From positions 1 through 40,370 of the forward strand of contig NZ_BCRO01000110.1 in assembly GCF_001552635.1 (NCBI RefSeq): a stretch of DNA of 40,370 bases. Direction: 5' to 3'. The position numbers and the translations under genes were made by a program. A model generated the notes under the pieces. That model searched no databases and had not been told where the DNA came from. It saw only the letters and a program-made list of their open reading frames with translations. The DNA is from Actinomadura hibisca NBRC 15177. Its GTDB lineage: Bacteria; Actinomycetota; Actinomycetes; Streptosporangiales; Streptosporangiaceae. Shown here in pieces: positions 1-7,287 of the stretch. Within the stretch, counting starts at the first letter, position 1, and each line of letters begins with the position of its first letter.

Positions 1-68
1 CTTGGTGCAGTGAATGTTGTGGAGACGTATAGACATCTCAAAATCATGCTTCACATACCATGCCGTTA

Positions 69-770
69 ATGCGGACTCTGGTGCTCTGGGACATCGACCA
101 CACGCTCCTCAGCATCGGGCAGTTGAGCGGCGAGATCTACGCGGAAGTGTTCCAGCGGGTCACGGGTCAGGCGCTGGATGAACTCGCAGACATGACGGGC
201 AGGACGGACCGGGCTATTACCTCCGAGACCCTGCGCAACCATGGCATCGACCCAACTGACGACCTGATCACCAGGTTCGCCGATGCCCTTGGTCAGGCGT
301 TTTCCGACTGCCAAGACGAGATCGCCGGGCGAGGCAAGGAATTGCCAGGTGCACGGGCTGCGTTGCAGGCTCTCGATGGCCGAACTGATGTCGTGCAATC
401 GCTCCTGACTGGAAATATGGAGCCCATCGCCCGGTGCAAGCTGGCGGCCTTCCAACTGGATGGGTTGGTGGACTTCAGCGTTGGGGCCTACGGATTGGAC
501 GGTACTGAGCGTCCGCCGCTGGTCCGGCTCGCCAAGGAGCGCGCAGCGGCCCGATACGGGCAGCAGTTCGATCAGGACAACACAGTGCTGATCGGCGACA
601 CTCCGTACGATGTCACCGCCGGTCACGAAAGTGGAGCCAGGGTCGTGGCGGTCGCCACCGGGTCCAGCGACGAGAAGGCCCTCCGCGACGCCGGGGCCGA
701 GCTGGTGCTGGCCGATCTGACCGACACCGAGGCCGTTGTGCAGGCGGTCTTGGCCGTCAACCGTGCCTAA
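69..770 (+). CDS. HAD-superfamily phosphatase, phosphoglycolate phosphatase-like
   Basis: A 233-residue soluble HAD-type hydrolase. The N-terminus carries motif I (WDIDHTLL, with the two catalytic Asp of DxD), the centre has motif II (LLTGN), and motif IV is LIGDTPYDV near residue 175, with a helical cap between motifs I and II. This is the pattern of HAD subfamily IA phosphatases such as Gph; the true substrate cannot be read from sequence. I start at the ATG at 69 because the family normally begins a few residues before motif I. An in-frame ATG at 60 would add MPL and include a rare TTA codon (66-68). Neither start has a clear Shine-Dalgarno sequence. The upstream 59 bases are AT-richer than the rest and may hold the promoter. 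The gene stands alone, with a 149-base gap before the convergent GntR gene that shows nothing else. Confidence 0.85.
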   Translation: MRTLVLWDIDHTLLSIGQLSGEIYAEVFQRVTGQALDELADMTGRTDRAITSETLRNHGIDPTDDLITRFADALGQAFSDCQDEIAGRGKELPGARAALQALDGRTDVVQSLLTGNMEPIARCKLAAFQLDGLVDFSVGAYGLDGTERPPLVRLAKERAAARYGQQFDQDNTVLIGDTPYDVTAGHESGARVVAVATGSSDEKALRDAGAELVLADLTDTEAVVQAVLAVNRA

Positions 771-919
771 TCCGTAGCGTTCCTGTAGTGATGCCGTCCC
801 TGCTATGAGGCGCCTTACTCCGCATGTCTTTTCCTGCGGTGTCACCAGTGCGGTCTGGGGCAAGGCTGGTGATGCCTTGGCGGGCGGTCTCCTCCCTCAT
901 CTGGTCGCGAGAGTGAATC

Positions 920-1666
920 TCACTCGACGGGAGTGATGTACGCCAGTTCGTACCGGTCGACGGGCACCACGATGTCAGCGGTCTCGACCGGGCCCTGCTC
1001 GCCGGTGTAGGTCCGGCGCACCACCATCACGATGGAGCCGAGGGGTTCGTGCAGTAGTTCGGCTTCGTTCGCCAGGATCGCCCGCGCGGTCAGTACCTCC
1101 TCGGCCGTCGCGATGTCCAGGCCGATCGCACGCATTCGTGCCACCACACCCTGGCCAGCGTGTGGCCCCTGCTCGGGCATCATGATGGCCGTGCCGCGCG
1201 TCAGCGCCAGCGGCTCCCAGCTGGTGGAGAGCATCACCGGCTCGTCATCGGCGCGGAAGACGTACTGGGTGCACATGACCGCGTCGTCCTCAGTGATGTT
1301 CAGTCGCTCGGCTACCGTCGGTGTCGCCTTCTCCGTCGTGGACGAACTCGTCCACGTGCCGGCCCGGCTCTGCTCCTCCATGTCCGCTCTGAACGGGCTG
1401 CCGCCACGTGACTCCCGGTACCAGGAGCGCATCATCCGCCGGACGGTCGGGCGCTGGCGAACGTAGGTGCCGCTGCCTGGCCGCGCTTCCAGATATCCCT
1501 CCGTCACGAGCAGGCGCACCGCCTGGACGGCGACGCGGTCGGAGACCTCGTACTCGCGGGCCAGTTCGTGGCGCGAGGGGACCTTGTCACCCGCTGCGAG
1601 GCGTCCATCGACGATCTGTCGGCGCAGGTCGTCGGCGATGCGCAGGTACACGGGCTGGGTTGTCAC
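920..1666 (-). CDS. GntR-family repressor (HutC/UTRA type)
   Basis: A 248-residue transcription factor with an N-terminal GntR winged helix (about residues 5-72; the turn includes PSRHELAREYEVSD and ends in the wing PGSGTYV) and a C-terminal UTRA effector-binding domain (about 95-245). The HutC subfamily usually represses a neighbouring operon until a small ligand binds the UTRA domain; the ligand here is unknown. The start is the GTG at 1666, with GGAG about seven bases upstream. It is divergent from the ATP-binding protein gene at 1787, and the 120 bases between them contain a perfect 13-base inverted repeat that is the obvious operator. Control of itself and of the small-gene cassette at 1787-2994 is inferred from this layout. 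Confidence 0.9.
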   Translation of the reverse strand: MTTQPVYLRIADDLRRQIVDGRLAAGDKVPSRHELAREYEVSDRVAVQAVRLLVTEGYLEARPGSGTYVRQRPTVRRMMRSWYRESRGGSPFRADMEEQSRAGTWTSSSTTEKATPTVAERLNITEDDAVMCTQYVFRADDEPVMLSTSWEPLALTRGTAIMMPEQGPHAGQGVVARMRAIGLDIATAEEVLTARAILANEAELLHEPLGSIVMVVRRTYTGEQGPVETADIVVPVDRYELAYITPVE

Positions 1667-1704
1667 AGATGACTCCAGGTGGCCGGACGCGGATAGTCCG
1701 ACCT

Positions 1705-1749
1705 AGCTTGACAAGCTGGGTACTCAACTATCAAGCTGAGTACCCAGCT
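1705..1749. promoter_or_regulatory. Probable GntR operator: two overlapping palindromes
   Basis: AGCTGGGTACTCA (1714-1726) is exactly repeated in reverse as TGAGTACCCAGCT (1737-1749) with a 10-base spacer. A second palindrome, AGCTTG-A-CAAGCT, lies at 1705-1717 and overlaps the first arm. A TTGACA hexamer sits at 1708-1713, but no convincing -10 box follows at the right distance. The position between divergent GntR and ATP-binding genes suggests a shared operator. Binding is inferred, not shown. Confidence 0.65.
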
Positions 1750-1786
1750 CACCCAGTGTCGTCGAACGAACGCGTAGGGGTGTTGT

Positions 1787-2170
1787 ATGTACTGGACCCT
1801 GACCTACCCGGGCCTGCTGTCCATGGTTCCAGCGATCCGGGCCTTCGTCCGGTCCATGCTGGCCGACACTCCGCGCCTGGACGACGCCGGACTGGTCGTG
1901 TCCGAATTCGCCGCCAATGCCATGATCCACACTCCCAGTGGCGGTCCCGGCGGAACGGTCGTCGTCGCCGTCACCGTTCGGGACGGCTGGGCACGTGTCG
2001 CCGTCAGTGACGCCGGTCCCGGCGACTGGACGCGGCCGGTCCCCACCGCCTCACAGATGGAGGAGTACGGGCGCGGCCTGCTGCTGGTCGAAGCGTTCGC
2101 CGACAAGGTCGGTCATGAGGTTGTCGCAGGCGGCCAGACGATGTGGGCCGAGTTCGGCTGGACGAGCTGA
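1787..2170 (+). CDS. RsbW-like histidine-kinase-type ATP-binding protein
   Basis: A 127-residue single-domain GHKL ATPase. The N-box is FAANAMIHT (near residue 43), the G1 box is SDAGPGD (near residue 75), and the G2 box is GRGLLLVEAF (near residue 97). There is no dimerisation/phosphoacceptor helix, so it is not a full sensor kinase; the closest known architecture is the anti-sigma factor/serine kinase RsbW and the many short 'ATP-binding proteins' of actinobacteria. The ATG at 1787 follows an AGGGG Shine-Dalgarno at a seven-base spacing. It is the first gene of a cassette with three small genes, divergent from a GntR repressor. Partners (a sigma factor or anti-anti-sigma factor) are not visible here, so the target is unknown. 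Confidence 0.8.
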   Translation: MYWTLTYPGLLSMVPAIRAFVRSMLADTPRLDDAGLVVSEFAANAMIHTPSGGPGGTVVVAVTVRDGWARVAVSDAGPGDWTRPVPTASQMEEYGRGLLLVEAFADKVGHEVVAGGQTMWAEFGWTS

Positions 2171-2231
2171 CCTTGACCGACGCGGTCCTGTTCTTTCGGA
2201 CGACCTCTCTGTTCGGGAAGTGGGATTGATT

Positions 2232-2453
2232 GTGAGCACTGTGGCTGACTCGGCCGATGTCGGCGATGTCGAGGGTGTCAAGGCTCGGTTGCGCGCGGAG
2301 TTTCCCGGGTGGTCGATCATCGTCACGAATCGGGGGCGGTGGTGGGCCACACGCGGTCCGCTTCCGCCCAACCGGATGAACGAGGTCGCCGATCTCGAAG
2401 ATGACACCTCTGACGGGCTGCACGCCAAGCTCGTAGCGGTGACCAGGCAGTGA
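2232..2453 (+). CDS. Small hypothetical protein of the GntR/ATPase cassette
   Basis: A 73-residue protein starting at the GTG at 2232 (reads MSTVADSADV), preceded by a GGGAAGTGGGA purine-rich tract. I do not recognise a family. The sequence has a charged helix (VKARLRAEFPGW), a predicted strand (SIIVTNRGRWWATRG) and an acidic segment (NEVADLEDDTSDG) before a C-terminal helix. No membrane segment or signal peptide is present. Its stop codon overlaps the GTG of the next gene (GTGA at 2450-2453), which supports translational coupling and argues that this short frame is real. The next protein shares the phrase RRYPGV-like/EFPGW-like followed by a Trp-rich strand, so the two may be distantly related small proteins. 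Confidence 0.6.
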   Translation: MSTVADSADVGDVEGVKARLRAEFPGWSIIVTNRGRWWATRGPLPPNRMNEVADLEDDTSDGLHAKLVAVTRQ

Positions 2454-2677
2454 ACGCCGTTACGAAGGTGGATGCCTTCGACCCTGGGCCGCTGCGTCGG
2501 CAGGTTGTTCGTGATCTGGAGCGTCGGTATCCGGGTGTGCTCGCCTGGTGGGGGAGTGCCACCTGCTCCTATTGGGCGTACGTCCCGTGTGGTGGCGGGC
2601 AGTTGATTGAGGGAGCGCATCCAGAGCGGCTTGCTCGTGAAGTGTCGCGCGTCTGGTGGGGAGACGCGCGGCCGTGA
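2450..2677 (+). CDS. Small hypothetical protein, Trp-rich
   Basis: A 75-residue soluble protein starting at the GTG at 2450, which overlaps the previous stop by four bases. It has an N-terminal helix (PLRRQVVRDLERRYPGV), then a Trp-rich middle (LAWWGSATCSYWAYVP) and ends in REVSRVWWGDARP. I know no characterised family for it. Such short Trp-containing proteins are common beside GntR/ATP-binding pairs in actinobacterial genomes. Its end again overlaps the next start by four bases (GTGA at 2674-2677). Function is unknown; co-translation with both neighbours suggests that the cassette products act together. Confidence 0.6.
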   Translation: MNAVTKVDAFDPGPLRRQVVRDLERRYPGVLAWWGSATCSYWAYVPCGGGQLIEGAHPERLAREVSRVWWGDARP

Positions 2678-2994
2678 GCGTGGCCGGTGTTCGTGGGCCG
2701 CGTGTTGGGCTGACCGATTGTGTTGCTGTGCATGCCGCTTCGGCGGTTCCGGGGGCTGAGCGGCTGCACTGGTATGGGCAGTACTCGCCGTTGGAACCGT
2801 TGCGGGTGGTTGAGCACACCTGCTCTGTTTGTCGTGCTGTTAGTTATGAGTTCGGGGCTCGGGGTGGTGCCTTTCTGATTCGGCGTACTGATCATCGTGA
2901 TCGTGGCCGTGTTGTCGTGCATGAGACTTCGGCGGTGCGGCGGCTTGTTGGGGAGGAGCGCTGGCGGGCGCTGCTCTATGGGTGGGTTGTTTGA
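2674..2994 (+). CDS. Small hypothetical protein with a CxxC motif
   Basis: A 106-residue protein. I place the start at the GTG at 2674, overlapping the previous stop (GTGA), rather than an in-frame GTG at 2656 which would overlap that gene further. The middle contains HTCSVCRAVSYEF, a CxxC that could bind metal or form a disulfide, followed by short strands (GGAFLIRRTDH, GRVVVHETSAV) and a C-terminal helix (RLVGEERWRALLYG). Other cysteines are sparse, so a zinc site would need a partner. The codon use is poorer in G/C third positions than genes to the right of 5.4 kb. It converges on the SMC-like gene with only 11 bases between the two stops. The family is unknown. Confidence 0.6.
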   Translation: MSVAGVRGPRVGLTDCVAVHAASAVPGAERLHWYGQYSPLEPLRVVEHTCSVCRAVSYEFGARGGAFLIRRTDHRDRGRVVVHETSAVRRLVGEERWRALLYGWVV

Positions 2995-3005
2995 CGGTTT
3001 GTTTT

Positions 3006-6000
3006 TTATGGCTCTTCCGGGGTTGGGCGGGTGGCTGTCATTTGCGCTGCCAGCATCCGCACGCGGGGTTCGTGTTCGTCGTAGCCCACGACAACTGGGG
3101 GCTCGTTGTAGGGCATCGTGTCCGACGAGCGGCGCAGCTTCACGTACTGGCCGCATGCGTCGATCGCGTACGGCTCCATGTCGTCCTGGAGGGCGCCGAT
3201 CACCGTGATGCCGTGGGTTTCGCCGATCTTCCGGAAGAGGGCCACGGCCTCCTTACGGTGTTCCTTGCCCAGGTTGCGGCCCAGTTCGTCCAGCACCAGG
3301 CACAGGCGGCCGCCGCCTGAGGACGCCAGGGCTGCCGCGCAGACCAGCTTGACCGCCTTCTCGTCCATCAGCGCCGTGTTCGCCCGGCGGTTGTACGGGA
3401 CGTAGCGCTGGCCGTCGCTTCTGCGCCACTTCGGGGTTACCCGCCAGCGCCACTCTTGTTCGGGGTCGCCGGGGCGTTCTGGGGTCGGGAATTCCAGCGT
3501 TGCGCCGTAGCCGCCGTAGGCCGTGTCCAGCTTCTCGAACTCTTCGGATACGCGCTGGAGGCGGGTTCTGATCGCCGCTGTCAGGGCGGTGCGGTGGGCT
3601 TCGGCTGCGCCTGCTGCTTCTTCGGCACCTTTCTGGGCTTTTTCGAGGTCGGCGCGGCGGCCTGACACCTGCATCTCGATCTGGCGGCGCTGGTGGCGCT
3701 CGTAGTCCTCCTGCTGGCGCAGGTAGGTCTCCAGTGCCTTGATCAGGCGCGGGAACGTCGACTGTTCGCGTTCGGTGCGGCGGCCCTCGCCATCGGCCCG
3801 TTCGCGTAGGAGGAACCGCATTTCTTCTGGCATGTCCTCGTCGGCCGGGCCGTCGGGGAAGACGCGGCGCAGGGCCTCCGACAGGTGCTTGTCGGCGCTG
3901 TGCCACCACTCGTCGGGTGTCCAGGTGCGCTCGTCAGAGCTGAGCGCCTCCAGCCACTCGGTTGCTTGGTCGCGGGAGCCGCCCCACTGTTTTTCCAGGT
4001 CGGTCAGGCCCAGGGCTGTGCGGCGGTCGGACAGTTCGGTCGACTTTGCGCGGAGGCGGGCGCGGTCGCGTTCGTGGGCTTCGCGGCGGCCTCGCAGGCG
4101 GTCCACTTCCAGGGCGCGGGTGTCGGCTTTGGCTTGCAGGCGGCGCAGCGTCTGTTCGGCTGCGCCCAGGCGCGGGCCCAGCTTGGATTCGCTGGTTGCC
4201 AGTTCCTCTAGGTGCTCGCGCAGGGTTGTTATCGCCTCGCGAACTTCCTCTAGTTCGGCTGCTGCTTGTGCGCCTGCTAGGCGGCGACCTGCCAGGGCTA
4301 CGTCCGATGCCGTGTCGGTGGTGCGACGGTGTGCCTGGTCCAGGGCTTCTTTGGTCGACTTGAGGGCGGCCTTGGCTGCTTGCACGCGGGCCACGCGGCC
4401 CGTTACCGGGTCGGGGAAGCCGCCGATCGTTACTACGCCTGTGTTGTTTCCCTGTTCGATGGCCGCGAAGAAGGTGGAGAGCGGGAGGCCGCAGTTGACG
4501 CCCTCGGGGTGGCCTTCGAGGGTGGTCGCCTCGGGGTCCAGGGGGGCGTCTGCGGGGACGATCATGGAGCCGGGGAGGGGGGTCAGGGCTTCTACGGCTT
4601 TTGGCAGGTCTGCCGGGGCTACTACTACTGCTTCGCGGTAGGGCCACAGGGTGCCTTCCCACGTTGCTCTTACGGTTTCTGTCAGCTCTACGGCGTCTAG
4701 GAGGCCCACGGCCGTGATTCCGGCTGTGGTCAGGGCGCGTAGTTGGGCGGGGGCGCTGCTTTCGCCTGCTTCTGCTTCTTTCAGGGCTCGTTCGGCTCGT
4801 GTTACTGCGCCTCGGGCCATGCCGAAGTTCTGCTGGGCTTCGTCGCGGCGGGCTTCGGCTTCGGCCAGTTCCTGGTGGGCCGTTTCTGTGTTGCGGCCGT
4901 CTGCCTCGCGGCAGCGTTCTTCTAGGGCTGATACTCGGCGGCGCAGGTCTTCCAGGCGGTTGCGGGCGACCGCTTTGTCTGCGCCTAGTTCGTCTGCCTG
5001 GCCTTTCAGGTCAGCTAGGGCGGTGGCCGCTTCGTTCAGTTTTGCGTCCAGTGCGCCGCCGGTGAGCTGGTCCATCTCGCGTTCGGTCGCTTTGATCGCG
5101 GTGCCGATCTCGTCGGCTTCCTCATGCAGGCGTTGTTGTTCGGCGGCGTGGGCGCTGTCGGCGGTGGTCGCGTCCACCAGCAGGCGTGCCTGGCGGGTGC
5201 GCCAGAAGCGGGTGGCGGACGCTACCTCGGTGCGTGCCTTGTCTCGGCGGTCGAACGTCTTGAGTAGGGCGGCTGCTTCGCGTTCCCACTCGGCCAGACG
5301 CTCGGTTGCCTCGATCGCCTTTGCGCGCTCGCGGTGCTCTTCGGCGCGTGACTTTCGTTCGGCTTCCAGTTCGCGGTCCAGGCCGGTCAGGGCGGCTATC
5401 GCGCTGAAGATGCGTTCGGGGCTGATCTCGTTCAGCGGTTGGGACAGGAGGTTCGTGGCGACCTTCGACCGTACCGAGGTCGACAGGAACGACACGCAGC
5501 GCACCCGCCCGCCGTACAGCACCCGGCCCAGGTCCTTTGCCACGAAGTCGCGGCGGCCCGCGCTGCGCGGCAGCGTCGCCCACAGCCGGTCGGCCATGCT
5601 CACCCGGTCCGCCTCCGACGGGGCCGCCGCCAGGTGCACGCCGTGCCGCCAGCGGATCTCCAGGTGCGGCGCGTCGGCGTTCACCCGCAGCCACACCGTG
5701 ATCGCGCCCTCGCCCTCGGGGCGGTGGTTCTCCTCGGCGTGGTCGAACACGCCCACGATGTAGCCATGGTCGGCGCTCGCCCACTTGTTGTCGCCCTGCG
5801 CGGCCAGCTCGGCGTTGAACAGCAACTCGGCGACGGCTCGCGCCCCCGAGGCGAACCGCCACTGCTCGTCGCCCAGCAGCGCAGTGATCGCCGCGATGAA
5901 CGACGACTTGCCCGCGCCGTTGGAGTCCTTCGGCCCCTGACCTGCCACCACGATCAGCGTTCCGGGCACGGTCGGCACCGGGTGGGTCGACAGGCGCGAG

Positions 6001-6110
6001 ATGTTGACCGCCTGCACCGCCACCAGCGTCCGGTCGCCGACGACGTTCTCGGAGTCGGCCCCTGAGCGAGGGGCCGGGCCCGGCATGAGCGGATCGAGCA
6101 CGGCGGTCAT
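3006..6110 (-). CDS. SMC-like chromosome-segregation/condensin ATPase
   Basis: A 1034-residue protein with the full SMC plan. The N-terminal half-head has Walker A KDSNGAGKSS at 61-70. A coiled coil spans about 245-450, and a globular hinge about 455-575 contains WEGTLWPYREAVVVAP. A returning coiled coil follows, and the C-terminal half-head has Walker B LCLVLDELG at 936-944 with the catalytic Glu after Asp. The usual LSGGE signature is absent; the equivalent stretch reads ANTALMDEKAVKLV (from 910). Size and partners resemble MukB/MksB/JetC rather than canonical Smc. The ATG at 6110 overlaps the upstream stop (ATGA); a longer in-frame extension upstream is only shadow coding. It is the last gene of the operon and ends in TAA, tail to tail with the small-gene cassette. 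Codons in the coiled-coil part end unusually often in A (GTA, GCA, GAA), unlike the first 220 residues. Function in DNA loop extrusion, plasmid defence or segregation is inference. Confidence 0.8.
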   Translation of the reverse strand: MTAVLDPLMPGPAPRSGADSENVVGDRTLVAVQAVNISRLSTHPVPTVPGTLIVVAGQGPKDSNGAGKSSFIAAITALLGDEQWRFASGARAVAELLFNAELAAQGDNKWASADHGYIVGVFDHAEENHRPEGEGAITVWLRVNADAPHLEIRWRHGVHLAAAPSEADRVSMADRLWATLPRSAGRRDFVAKDLGRVLYGGRVRCVSFLSTSVRSKVATNLLSQPLNEISPERIFSAIAALTGLDRELEAERKSRAEEHRERAKAIEATERLAEWEREAAALLKTFDRRDKARTEVASATRFWRTRQARLLVDATTADSAHAAEQQRLHEEADEIGTAIKATEREMDQLTGGALDAKLNEAATALADLKGQADELGADKAVARNRLEDLRRRVSALEERCREADGRNTETAHQELAEAEARRDEAQQNFGMARGAVTRAERALKEAEAGESSAPAQLRALTTAGITAVGLLDAVELTETVRATWEGTLWPYREAVVVAPADLPKAVEALTPLPGSMIVPADAPLDPEATTLEGHPEGVNCGLPLSTFFAAIEQGNNTGVVTIGGFPDPVTGRVARVQAAKAALKSTKEALDQAHRRTTDTASDVALAGRRLAGAQAAAELEEVREAITTLREHLEELATSESKLGPRLGAAEQTLRRLQAKADTRALEVDRLRGRREAHERDRARLRAKSTELSDRRTALGLTDLEKQWGGSRDQATEWLEALSSDERTWTPDEWWHSADKHLSEALRRVFPDGPADEDMPEEMRFLLRERADGEGRRTEREQSTFPRLIKALETYLRQQEDYERHQRRQIEMQVSGRRADLEKAQKGAEEAAGAAEAHRTALTAAIRTRLQRVSEEFEKLDTAYGGYGATLEFPTPERPGDPEQEWRWRVTPKWRRSDGQRYVPYNRRANTALMDEKAVKLVCAAALASSGGGRLCLVLDELGRNLGKEHRKEAVALFRKIGETHGITVIGALQDDMEPYAIDACGQYVKLRRSSDTMPYNEPPVVVGYDEHEPRVRMLAAQMTATRPTPEEP

Positions 6111-6763
6111 TTTGAGTCCCCCTGAATGTTCGACCGGCCCCGGCGGCGCGCCCGGATCGCCGCGGCCAGCGGCGAGTCCGGCCCGGCGGCCAGGATCAGC
6201 TCTTCCTGAAGGCGGCGGCGCGCGGCGTCGGTCAGCCGGTGGAACTGCGGCCCCGGCACGAACCCGCCCGCCTCGTCGCCCCCTGCCTTGACCTGCGTCA
6301 CCAGGCCCGCCACGCGCAGCCGCCGCAGCGCCGCCTCCAGCTCGCCGATCGGCAGCTGCGAGCGGCGGCGCAGCTCCTCGACGGGCGTCGGGAACGGCGA
6401 CTGCCACGAGTCGTCGGCCAGCAGCCCCGCCGCGCGCGGGATCGCCACCGAGTGGATCAGCACCAGCGTGAGGACGGCACGTTCGTCGGCCGGCGGCGCG
6501 CAGTCGGGGTCGGCGGCCAGCTCGGCGGCCACCTCATCGCGGTACCCGGAGATCCACTCCTTGGTGGCCGCGCGGACCAGCGTGCGGCCCGACAACCCCA
6601 GCATCGCCTCGACGGTGCGGCGCAGCGCGGGCTCGCGCAGCGCCGCGAACCGCACCTCCGGCACCGGCGCGGCGGCGTGCTCGACCGCCATGTACGCGGC
6701 GACCAGCTCCGCCCGCCGCCGCTCGTCGTAGGAGCGCAGCAGCGGCTCGAACAACTCGCTCAC
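6107..6763 (-). CDS. Winged-helix SMC partner (KITE/MukE/JetB-like), tentative
   Basis: A 218-residue protein starting at the GTG at 6763 (MSELFEPLLRSYDERRRAELVAA when read from the start). It is largely helical, with a clear winged-helix-like segment in the C-terminal half: PVEELRRRSQLPIGELEAAL, then RRLRVAGLVTQVKAG and FHRLTDAARRRLQEELI. Size and position directly before the SMC ATPase match the KITE subunits MukE, MksE and JetB. Homology is not provable by eye. Both ends overlap neighbours by four bases (GTGA at 6760-6763 and ATGA at 6107-6110), so translation should be coupled to both. No membrane segment, nuclease motif or Cys cluster is visible. Confidence 0.65.
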   Translation of the reverse strand: MSELFEPLLRSYDERRRAELVAAYMAVEHAAAPVPEVRFAALREPALRRTVEAMLGLSGRTLVRAATKEWISGYRDEVAAELAADPDCAPPADERAVLTLVLIHSVAIPRAAGLLADDSWQSPFPTPVEELRRRSQLPIGELEAALRRLRVAGLVTQVKAGGDEAGGFVPGPQFHRLTDAARRRLQEELILAAGPDSPLAAAIRARRRGRSNIQGDSK

Positions 6764-7287
6764 GGCGCGTCCTCCCGCACCGGTTCGGGCAGGCGGCGCA
6801 GCAGGTCGCGCAGCGGGCCGAGCGTCTCGTCGGCCCAGAGCGCCACGCGCGGGCCCGGACGCACCGTGCCCGCCGCCTCGTCCAGCAGCAGCCAGCCCGT
6901 GTCGGCGAGGCGGCGCAGCTCGCCGGTCGCCCAGCGGCGCGCGAGGTCGGCGTCGCCGCGCGACAACCCGACGTACACCTCCAGCACGTCGATGACCAGC
7001 GCGTCCTGGCCGGGCCAGGGCGCGTCGTCCAGCCGCGGCCAGCAGCAGCGCAGCGCCGCCGCCAGCACCCGGCGGGCCTGGCCGGGGCGGTCCAGCGGCA
7101 TGGGCGCGGTGTCGTACTCCTCCAGCAGCGCGGGCGTCGCGCCGTCGGGCCACTCGGGCAGCAGCCACACGCGCGTGCCGTCGGACGCGCCGGTGAACCC
7201 CGGCGGCACCGGCTCGGCGACGGTGATCGACGGGACGCCCAGCACGCGCGCCCGCGCCCGCGCGAGCACCTGCGGATCGACGCTCAC
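6760..7287 (-). CDS. Small SMC-operon protein, possible second winged-helix partner
   Basis: A 175-residue protein starting at the GTG at 7287 (MSVDPQVLARARARVLG), overlapping the previous stop by four bases. The N-terminal half is rich in Pro and aromatic residues (RVWLLPEWPDGATPALLEEY); the C-terminal half reads like a winged helix (LARRWATGELRRLADTGWLL, then a short wing and RVALWADETLGPLRDLLRRL). I do not recognise a named family. The standard MukBEF-type operon has only one KITE gene, so this extra gene is unusual; a heterodimer with the 218-residue neighbour, as Nse1/Nse3 form in eukaryotic Smc5/6, is a possibility but pure inference. No catalytic motif is visible, so it is not an obvious nuclease. 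Confidence 0.6.
   Translation of the reverse strand: MSVDPQVLARARARVLGVPSITVAEPVPPGFTGASDGTRVWLLPEWPDGATPALLEEYDTAPMPLDRPGQARRVLAAALRCCWPRLDDAPWPGQDALVIDVLEVYVGLSRGDADLARRWATGELRRLADTGWLLLDEAAGTVRPGPRVALWADETLGPLRDLLRRLPEPVREDAP

Noticed and set aside
1708..1713. TTGACA as the -35 box of the ATP-binding gene
   Set aside because: The hexamer is perfect, but no acceptable -10 sequence lies 16-18 bases downstream, so a promoter call is not supported.
2995..3010. T-rich run between convergent stops as a rho-independent terminator
   Set aside because: There is a run of T residues, but I could find no stem-loop directly before it on either strand.
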